A stretch of 64,000 nucleotides of DNA from Actinotignum timonense. GTDB taxonomy: Bacteria; Actinomycetota; Actinomycetes; Actinomycetales; Actinomycetaceae. Of this stretch, positions 58,279 to 64,000 are shown piece after piece. Both the position numbers and the translations under genes were made by a program. Positions within the stretch are counted from its first letter, which is position 1; the number at the start of each line of letters is the position of its first letter. A model generated the notes under the pieces. The model ran no database searches. It was given only the letters and a program-made list of their open reading frames with translations, and was not told the origin of the DNA. The stretch is from positions 1-64,000 of the forward strand of contig NZ_JASOKT010000011.1 in assembly GCF_030216305.1 (NCBI RefSeq). Direction: 5' to 3'.

Positions 58279-58366
58279 CGACGGGGGCAGGAGGTGTTTT
58301 CAGAGGTGTAGTGCGTATGTCGTACATTCGAAGTACACCCCGGAAAAAACACCCCTGCCCCCGTCG
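58279..58366. terminator. Long inverted repeat between convergent genes
   Basis: Arms 58279-58300 (22 nt) and 58346-58366 (21 nt) are complementary with only a one-base bulge; the 45-nt loop contains an inner GGTGTA/TACACC pair (58305-58310 with 58334-58339). The total stem is unusually long for a terminator. It sits between the hydrolase and the DivIVA-like gene and would work in both directions. Confidence 0.75.
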
Positions 58367-58381
58367 GCTCGTGAGGAGACA

Positions 58382-59722
58382 CTACCGGTTGTCGGTAGCG
58401 TCCCCATTGTTTTCGCCGGCCGCGTCGGATTCTGACGCGTCGGCTTCTGCCGTATCGGACTTTGCCGCATCGGATTCTGCCGCTGCGGGAGACTGATTGC
58501 CAGTTCCTGAAGCCTCGGCGCCAGCCTCACCAGCCTCACTAGCTTGACCAGCTTCCCCAGCTTCAGCCGCTTCCGCAGCGGTGCGCTCCTCGGCACTTCC
58601 CACGATTTCATCCAGGGCCAGCGGGATATTCGAGGTGGCCAGCATCGTGCGCATATCCTCCAGGTAGGAGGTGAGGGTACGGCGCTGTTCTTCCAGGCCG
58701 GCCACGTGGGCATCGGCCTGGCGTTGTGATTCTTCGGCGGCGTCGCGTGCTTCGCGGCGCATCCGCTCGGCATCTTCCCGCGCCGCGCTCACCAGTTCCC
58801 GGGCTTCGGTCTGGGCGGCGCTCAGCGCCGCACTCGCCTCAGCTTCCGAGGAGGATGTCAGGGCATTAGCCCGCTTCGTGGCTTCCGCCAGGCGGCGTTC
58901 CGCACTGGCGGCCCGAGCCTCGGCGTCGTCGACAAACTTCGCCATGGCCGTACGCGATTCTTCATCGGAACGCGCGCGGGCCGCGGCCGAATCCGCCCGC
59001 AATTGCGCAACCTCACGTTCGGCCTCCGCGCGGATTTTCGCGACCTCGGCCTCCGCCTCGCTCCGCAAACGCGCCACCTCAGTTTCAGCCTCGGTGCGCA
59101 ATTGCGTGACCTCTTCCTCGGCCCGGGTGCGCGCCTGCGCCAATTCCTGAGCGAGAGCCGCGCGGCGCTCCTCTTCTTCGTGGGTGAGCCGGGTGGACTG
59201 CTCGGCCTCATCGTGGCGCATTTTCGCCTCCAAACGCTCGGCTTCCCGCTGGGCCGAGGTCACCAGCTCCTCGGCCGTGCGCCGCGAGGTCGTGGTCAAT
59301 TCGGTGGCTTCCGCCTCGGCACGCTGGCGCACCTGAGCCGCCTCGGTACGCGAGGTATCCAACGTTTCCTGCGCTTCTTTTTCCGCCGCGGAGGTGAGAT
59401 TTTCCGCCTGCGAACGCGCCCGGGAGACCAGTAGTTCCGCATCGGAATTCGCCCGGCTCATCACGTCCATCGCTTGCTGTTCCGCCCCGCGCAACAGCCG
59501 CTCCACCCGGGTGCCCAAACCCGAATAGGATGGGCGTTCATCTTCGCGCAAACGGCTGTGCAATTCGGTGAGCTCACCGGACATACGCAAAACCTGCGCA
59601 TCCAAACCCGCTACTCGCGACCGAGCTTCGGCGAGCGCATCAGCCAGTTGGTGAATGCGTTCATCGACCTGAGCTTTGTCGTAACCCCTGCGTACTGTTG
59701 GAAACAGTTCTAAATCTGCCAT
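58382..59722 (-). CDS. DivIVA-like coiled-coil protein
   Basis: A 446-residue protein. The first 35 residues (ELFPTVRRGYDKAQVDERIHQLADALAEA) match the DivIVA/Wag31-type membrane-curvature-sensing N-terminus, and residues 60-350 are an Ala/Glu/Arg coiled coil of AEAE(V/T)AxxRAEAE type, like Streptomyces FilP/Scy and mycobacterial coiled-coil proteins. The last 60 residues are an acidic Ala/Asp/Ser/Glu tail of AESDAAKSDTAEAD steps. It is probably cytoskeletal or polar. Whether it is the main DivIVA cannot be decided; septum-associated DivIVA usually lies near ftsZ. Confidence 0.8.
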   Translation of the reverse strand: MADLELFPTVRRGYDKAQVDERIHQLADALAEARSRVAGLDAQVLRMSGELTELHSRLREDERPSYSGLGTRVERLLRGAEQQAMDVMSRANSDAELLVSRARSQAENLTSAAEKEAQETLDTSRTEAAQVRQRAEAEATELTTTSRRTAEELVTSAQREAERLEAKMRHDEAEQSTRLTHEEEERRAALAQELAQARTRAEEEVTQLRTEAETEVARLRSEAEAEVAKIRAEAEREVAQLRADSAAARARSDEESRTAMAKFVDDAEARAASAERRLAEATKRANALTSSSEAEASAALSAAQTEARELVSAAREDAERMRREARDAAEESQRQADAHVAGLEEQRRTLTSYLEDMRTMLATSNIPLALDEIVGSAEERTAAEAAEAGEAGQASEAGEAGAEASGTGNQSPAAAESDAAKSDTAEADASESDAAGENNGDATDNR

Positions 59723-60022
59723 AACAACCTTTCCGCGCGCTGCTGGATAGAAATTGCTGCCCTAAGCCTACCGGTCAGCGCACCCGGTGGGGGTAGCGCT
59801 GGGCATGTGGTGAACGCTGTGGAGCTCACCACCATCGGCCGGAACGGAGTTTTATAACGGTTAGATAACGGTTAGGCTTTTCTCTAAGCCTAAAAGCGCG
59901 GCCGTGCGCCGAAAAATTCCGCCACCGAGCAGGTCACGCGGTAGCTTTAACGTAGGGAATTGTCGTCGATGGTCTTTCGCCGGTGCGGTTGTACCGGGCC
60001 GCAAGCCGGAGTGAGAAGGGGA
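59723..60022. other. Divergent intergenic region with regulatory-looking repeats
   Basis: 300 bp between the DivIVA-like gene and the unknown membrane protein. It holds two TAACGGTTAG direct repeats (59855-59864, 59866-59875) with an 11-bp period and, overlapping the second, an 8-bp hairpin TTAGGCTT/AAGCCTAA (59872-59879, 59886-59893). No gene is seen in it. Confidence 0.6.
59855..59875 (+). promoter_or_regulatory. Two 10-bp direct repeats, 11-bp period
   Basis: TAACGGTTAG-A-TAACGGTTAG. The spacing of one helical turn is typical of OmpR/PhoP-class response-regulator boxes. They lie about 150 bp before the membrane-protein start at 60023 and 133 bp before the DivIVA-like start. Confidence 0.45.
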
Positions 60023-61465
60023 ATGATGAAGAAGAACGGAGGAGTCGGTCTCGCGCTCGCGGGCTTGGCGATCCTGGTGGTGGGCATTTTGCTCGGCACT
60101 GTGTGGAAGCCGGCCTCCAGCGTCTCCGCCACCGTGGCGCCGGACGGGAAAGGCGTACTCGTCACGGCCCCCGGCGTCCTGGATATGGGCGGGACCGATG
60201 TGGAGGTAGCTGTCTCCGGCCCGGCGCAGGACACCATTTCCGTGGGCGCCGGATTTTCCGGTGACGTGCTCGCGTACGCGGAAGGCGTACCCGGCGCCAC
60301 CATTACCGGTATGAACGACGACGCCGCACTGACGCTGACCCCCTCCCAGGGGGAGGCGGACCCGGGCCAGGTCCTCGCCTCGGATATGTGGTTCTCCAAG
60401 GAAGAAGGCAAGGGGAAGGTGGAATTCACCTACACGGTGACCTCCCCGGGAGCGGAATCCCTCATTATGCAGACGTCCTCCGGGGCACTCCCGCAGGTGG
60501 AACTCACCTGGGCGTTGCCCGGTGGGCGGAATTGGTCTCTGCCCGTGAGTCTGCTCGGGCTGATTGTGGGGCTCAGCGGGGTGGCCCTACTCATGACCGC
60601 CACCAAGGACCAGCGCAGCTTCGCGGCGAAGGTGCGGGCCGGGCAGGATGAGCGCGTATCGCGTGCCAAGCGGGCCGCGGATGAAACGACCATTATGCCG
60701 GCCGTACCGGCGGCGGTTGGCGAAGCCGGTGGCGCGGGCGGCACGGGTGGGGCGGCTCAGCCTGTAAGTGACTGCGCCGCGGGTGACCGGGTCGCGGTAA
60801 CCGGAGGCGCACTGGGCGCGGGCATCCTGATGGAAAGCCCGCGCGCGCAGGAGCTGCGCGAACGCCCCCTCGATCCGGCCGATCGCATCGAGTTGATCGC
60901 TCCGGAAGAAGGCGTTTCGGAAGAAAGTGTTTCGGAAGAAACACCCGCCGACGAACCCGCGGGCGAGGAACCGGCGGCAGAGGAACCCGTAACCGAGGAA
61001 CCTGCGGTAGACGAACCCGCAACCGACGAACCAGCAACCGAGGAACCGGCGGTAGCCGAACCCGCGGCAGCGGAACCGCAAGCCGCGCTCCCGGGCCCGG
61101 ATGAGGAACCCGGCTACCGCGGCTCGCGCGCCGAATGGCAAGCCGCGGCTGATTCTGGCATTCTCCCCGCCATCCAGATGAAGGACGGCGTGCCCGTCAA
61201 GCCCGCGGAGCTCAGCGATGCAGACCGCGCGGAAACTTCCGGCGCCACCGGCAGCGATAGCGATACCGCCGCGGAATCCGATCCGCAAAGCTGGTGGAGC
61301 ATCTGGGGTCAAAACCAGCCCCGCACGGCCGCCGGCGCGCCTAGCTCCGCGCAGGCCGCGCAGCCCGGCGAACCCGCAGCGCTCGGCGCATCCGAGTCCG
61401 AACAGCCCGGCGAACCCAAGCAGCCCACACAGAACGACGACGAGGAAGGAACGACCCATGCGTAA
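60023..61465 (+). CDS. Unknown membrane protein with an acidic Pro/Glu-rich tail
   Basis: A 480-residue protein. An N-terminal helix (VGLALAGLAILVVGILLGTVW) is followed by a beta-rich extracytoplasmic part (about residues 30-170), a second helix near 174-194 (LPVSLLGLIVGLSGVALLMTA), and a cytoplasmic tail. The tail holds a low-complexity stretch of E-E-P-A-(T/V/A)-x-E/D steps (DNA 60945-61085) and ends in polar sequence with WWSIWGQNQ. I recognise no family. ATG 60023 (or 60026) follows GAAGGGGA. The lipoprotein gene overlaps its 3' end by eight bases, so they are likely to work together. Confidence 0.7.
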   Translation: MMKKNGGVGLALAGLAILVVGILLGTVWKPASSVSATVAPDGKGVLVTAPGVLDMGGTDVEVAVSGPAQDTISVGAGFSGDVLAYAEGVPGATITGMNDDAALTLTPSQGEADPGQVLASDMWFSKEEGKGKVEFTYTVTSPGAESLIMQTSSGALPQVELTWALPGGRNWSLPVSLLGLIVGLSGVALLMTATKDQRSFAAKVRAGQDERVSRAKRAADETTIMPAVPAAVGEAGGAGGTGGAAQPVSDCAAGDRVAVTGGALGAGILMESPRAQELRERPLDPADRIELIAPEEGVSEESVSEETPADEPAGEEPAAEEPVTEEPAVDEPATDEPATEEPAVAEPAAAEPQAALPGPDEEPGYRGSRAEWQAAADSGILPAIQMKDGVPVKPAELSDADRAETSGATGSDSDTAAESDPQSWWSIWGQNQPRTAAGAPSSAQAAQPGEPAALGASESEQPGEPKQPTQNDDEEGTTHA

Positions 61466-62483
61466 GGCCCTGGCCACCCTCGCGGCACTGGCATTACTGG
61501 GCGGTTGCTCAGCGAGCGCCGTCGTCCTGGAACCTACCCCGGCTCCGGCGAGCCCGCGTGCCGCGCTCTCCGATAAACACTTCACCGAGCGGGTTGCCCC
61601 CGCGATTTTCGAGCAGCTGACCAAGGCGGACGCCGCCGCCAGCCCCGAAGAATTCAGCGGGCGCGGCTCCGGCCCCTTCAGCGTGGAACGCAGCGCCCAC
61701 TACGCACTCAAGCGCATTCTGGCCGATAGCTACGATATGCCCGCGCTGTCCACCACCATCGATTCGGTGGCGATTTCCGGGGCGGAAGGCTTTCCGCGCA
61801 GTGCGCTCGCGGTGGTCAATTGGCCGGCGAATACCACCTCGCAGGGCCTCAATGTTTTCACCCAGGGCGCGGCCCGGGAAAACTGGGCGCTGTGGGCGGC
61901 CATGGATATTCTGCCCGGCAGCGTGATCCCGGAGATCCCCGCCGGCCCGGCCGGTGCGCAGCGGGTGGCCGCGGATAACGGCGAAGGCGCGGTGGCGTCC
62001 CCTCAGGCTGCTCACGATGGCTATATTGGCACGCTCAACGCCAGCGGAAGCGCCCTTAGCTACGGCTCGGATGCGGACCCGGCCGCCCCGGACGCGGTGC
62101 GCACTCAGCTCTCCCAAACTTACGATTCCCTGGCCGGCGCGGTGCAAGGCGTGGGCGCGGTCAGCCAGGCTTTCGGCCCGGCCCAGACCACCCCGGAAAG
62201 CTTCCGCGCCAGCGACGGCGGCATCCTCACCGTCTTCCAGGTCAATCAGGCCCTCGAAATCCGCCACACCGCCCAGGGTGGCTCCATCAAAGTTACCGAC
62301 GCGAAAATCGCGGGGCTGGCCACCGGCCAAGCCAATACTGAGGTCACGGTCCAGGGGAGCATGCGCCTCAACTATTCCTTCACGGTGGCCCTGAAAATCC
62401 CGGCGGCGGGCGCCACAAACACAACGATCACCACGGTAGCGGCATCGAAACCGGTGCTCACCTCGGTGCAGAACGGAGGCTAA
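61458..62483 (+). CDS. Unknown lipoprotein
   Basis: A 341-residue predicted lipoprotein: MRKALATLAALALLGGC gives a signal peptide and lipobox LLGG-C at residue 17. The mature part has no family I recognise; VAISGAEGFPRSALAVVNWPANTTSQGLNVFTQGAARENWALWA near residues 110-150 and repeated beta-like segments suggest a secreted beta-sandwich. Coupling to the upstream membrane protein (8-bp overlap) and to the downstream YbbN-like gene (2 bp) makes a three-gene unit. Confidence 0.7.
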   Translation: MRKALATLAALALLGGCSASAVVLEPTPAPASPRAALSDKHFTERVAPAIFEQLTKADAAASPEEFSGRGSGPFSVERSAHYALKRILADSYDMPALSTTIDSVAISGAEGFPRSALAVVNWPANTTSQGLNVFTQGAARENWALWAAMDILPGSVIPEIPAGPAGAQRVAADNGEGAVASPQAAHDGYIGTLNASGSALSYGSDADPAAPDAVRTQLSQTYDSLAGAVQGVGAVSQAFGPAQTTPESFRASDGGILTVFQVNQALEIRHTAQGGSIKVTDAKIAGLATGQANTEVTVQGSMRLNYSFTVALKIPAAGATNTTITTVAASKPVLTSVQNGG

Positions 62484-62484
62484 T

Positions 62485-63372
62485 ATGGCAGATATGTCCA
62501 TGCGCGGCCCGGTCGATTTAGCGGCCCTGGCAGCGGCGAAAAAGCAGGAAAACGCGGCACCCGTGCCCGGCGCCTACCTCACCACACTCACCGCGGCAGG
62601 CCTCAACGCCGAAGTGCAGCTTTCCGCGCAGGTTCCTGTTATCGTGCTTTTTGTGGCCGACGGCGCGGCCGGCGAGCTGGGCACCACCCTGGAAGCCGAA
62701 GCGCGCCGGCGCGACGGCCAGATCCGTATCGCGGTGGTGAACGCCAGCACCGAAGCGGAACTCGTTCAGGCCTTTGGCGTGCGGACCATCCCCATGGGTA
62801 TCGCGCTCGTGGGCGGCCAACCCGTCCCACTTTTCCAGGGCGCACCCACCACCGCGCAGCTCACCGAGCTCGTGAACCAGCTGCTCGCCGCAGCTAACCG
62901 CGCCGGCGTGGCCGGCCGCGTGAGCGGGAAAGCCGATGAAGCGGGCGAAGCCCCCGTCAATCCCCATCACCTGGCCGCCCTCGAAGCACTCGACCGGGGA
63001 GACCTCGACGCTGCGGAAGCCGAATTTGAAGCGCTCGCGGCAGAAGACCCGAATAGCGAGGTAGCGCAGGTGGGCCGCGCCCAGGTGCGCCTGCTGCGCT
63101 CAACCCGCGGGCAGGACCCGCAGGCCGTCATGGCCGCGGCGGATGCCGGCGGCCCGGGCGATGCGGCGGCGCAGATCGCCGCCGCCGATATTGAGGTGGC
63201 CGCCGGCCGCCCCGATCTGGGATTCACTCGGCTGATCAACGCCATTAAGGTCACCAGCGGGGATGCACGCGAAGAGCTGCGCACCCACCTGCTCGAACTC
63301 TTCACCGCGGTGGGAGCCGATACGGAGGTAGTGCGTAGCGCTCGCCGTGACCTCGCCTCCGCGCTGTTCTAA
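62485..63372 (+). CDS. YbbN/CnoX-like thioredoxin-fold protein with TPR region
   Basis: A 295-residue protein. Residues 30-150 are a thioredoxin fold (VIVLFVADGAAGELGTTLEAEARRR...AFGVRTIPMGIALVGGQPVPLFQG with the conserved cis-Pro region TIP), but the CxxC is replaced by the GAAGE segment, so it cannot be a redox enzyme. Residues 155-295 are helical TPR-like (HHLAALEALDRGDLDAAEAEFEALAAEDPNSEVAQVGRAQV..). Such YbbN forms act as holdase/co-chaperones. ATG 62485 follows CGGAGG. Confidence 0.8.
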   Translation: MADMSMRGPVDLAALAAAKKQENAAPVPGAYLTTLTAAGLNAEVQLSAQVPVIVLFVADGAAGELGTTLEAEARRRDGQIRIAVVNASTEAELVQAFGVRTIPMGIALVGGQPVPLFQGAPTTAQLTELVNQLLAAANRAGVAGRVSGKADEAGEAPVNPHHLAALEALDRGDLDAAEAEFEALAAEDPNSEVAQVGRAQVRLLRSTRGQDPQAVMAAADAGGPGDAAAQIAAADIEVAAGRPDLGFTRLINAIKVTSGDAREELRTHLLELFTAVGADTEVVRSARRDLASALF

Positions 63373-63432
63373 GGTCTTCTCAAACGGGCGCGGGCCATAG
63401 GCTGGCGTAAGTTTTCTAGCGGTACAAGACAA

Positions 63433-63467
63433 CGAGGCGCCCGAACCCTTACGGTTTGGGCGCCTCG
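63433..63467. terminator. Bidirectional hairpin terminator
   Basis: Stem CGAGGCGCCC (63433-63442) with GGGCGCCTCG (63458-63467), extended inward by five more pairs, 5-nt loop. It lies between the convergent YbbN-like and GH13 genes. Confidence 0.85.
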
Positions 63468-63508
63468 TGCTGTGCCGGCTTATGTCAGAACGGCCTATTC
63501 CAGCTCGG

Positions 63509-64000
63509 CTACTCGACCGGCACCAGCCAGACGGTGGTATCCGCCGGGATCATCTCCCCTTCGCCCAAGGCGCTGGCGGCTGGATCCGAGGCCAGCAGGA
63601 CCCGCCAACCGGAGGGCAGCGGTGCGGCGTCGTCGAATACCGTAAGCATGAGCACGGGTGGACGCTGCGCATGCGCGGCCCGGTTGGTGTTTGCGGCGCG
63701 ATTGACATAGGCGAGCACGCCGGCGCCGTAATCATCGCAGACGTCCTCGAGGGATCCCACCCCGAGCTCCAGCTCATCGCGCAGGCGCAGCATGGTGCGG
63801 AAGAAATGCAGCGGGGAATGCGGGTCGGCCCCCTGCACGTCCACCGTGTAACGCGCCCAATCCGCGCCCTGGGGGAGCCAGGTGGCGCCGTCCGGGGAGA
63901 AACCAAAACCGGGGCGATCCGATTCCCAGGGGAGGGGGACCCGGCAGCCATCCCGGCCCAGCTCCTTGCCGTGGGTGCGGGCGAAGGTGGGATCTTCGCG
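63509..64000 (-). CDS. GH13 alpha-glucosidase, C-terminal part (5' end outside window)
   Basis: The minus-strand frame is open to the window edge, 163 residues visible. RDGCRVPLPWESDRPGFGFSPDGATWLPQG is the hallmark region of GH13 alpha-glucosidases/oligo-1,6-glucosidases after the catalytic barrel, followed by DPHSPLHFFRTMLRLRDELELG and a beta C-terminal domain. The catalytic Asp/Glu residues lie upstream of the window. It would act in the cytoplasm on maltose- or isomaltose-type sugars. Confidence 0.85.
   Translation of the reverse strand, partial: REDPTFARTHGKELGRDGCRVPLPWESDRPGFGFSPDGATWLPQGADWARYTVDVQGADPHSPLHFFRTMLRLRDELELGVGSLEDVCDDYGAGVLAYVNRAANTNRAAHAQRPPVLMLTVFDDAAPLPSGWRVLLASDPAASALGEGEMIPADTTVWLVPVE

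Overview
The window is a GC-rich, gene-dense chromosomal segment of an actinobacterium. The evidence is a SigR/SigH-type sigma factor with a zinc anti-sigma factor, the 24-residue ribosomal protein bL37, NucS mismatch endonuclease, a rho with a long actinobacterial N-terminal extension, and the gene order hom-thrB-rho-rpmE-prfA-prmC-tsaC-wecA-atpBEFHAGDC-DUF2550-nucS. A large sortase-anchored surface protein and the overall mix make the Actinomycetaceae (Actinomyces, Schaalia, Trueperella, Arcanobacterium or Actinotignum relatives) my best guess. That placement is inference. No rRNA, CRISPR array, insertion sequence or prophage is visible.

Layout. 1-4 kb: the 3' part of a giant calcium-binding (TSP3-repeat) cell-wall protein. 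4-13.2 kb, minus strand: SbcCD nuclease, a phosphoribosyltransferase, HisN-like phosphatase, RsgA, AroA and a DoxX protein. 13.2-14.5 kb: the redox-stress regulator pair SigH/RsrA behind a SigR-type promoter, then bL37. 14.7-25.4 kb: an accessory zone with a stand-alone MITD1-C (phospholipase-D-like) protein, a PadR-controlled ABC-exporter operon, an orphan YefM antitoxin and a 2100-residue DUF4011-helicase-DUF3320 protein of the Hhe anti-phage type. 25.7-33.6 kb: a YrdC-like protein, an SGNH protein without the catalytic serine, two CNNM/CBS membrane proteins, a membrane-tethered M23 peptidase, a glycerophosphodiesterase and a short-form alcohol dehydrogenase. 33.7-40.3 kb: tRNA-Arg(CCG), argS, lysA, aroD, hom and thrB. 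40.4-55.3 kb: the conserved rho to nucS block with the complete ATP synthase operon. 55.3-64 kb: NagA, a zinc-ribbon protein, a Phd/RelE toxin-antitoxin pair, an alpha/beta hydrolase, a DivIVA-like coiled-coil protein, an unknown membrane protein/lipoprotein pair with a YbbN-like protein, and the 3' end of a GH13 alpha-glucosidase.

How it works together. Much of the window is housekeeping: translation (argS, tRNA-Arg, rpmE, bL37, prfA, prmC, tsaC, rsgA), transcription termination (rho), aspartate-family and aromatic amino acid synthesis (lysA, hom, thrB, aroD, aroA), cell-wall glycopolymer priming (wecA) and energy (atp). Accessory or variable functions are the surface adhesin, the possible defence genes and the toxin-antitoxin genes.

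The most unusual signals are: a recurrent DNA motif (core GCGSCGTCGTAC) found in intergenic gaps and inside low-complexity inserts of otherwise conserved enzymes; a His/Asp-rich insert in SbcD; a sorting signal reading LQVTG; the MITD1-C protein; the Hhe-like helicase with an apparently degenerate nuclease motif; and several well-formed operators, terminators and leaderless starts.
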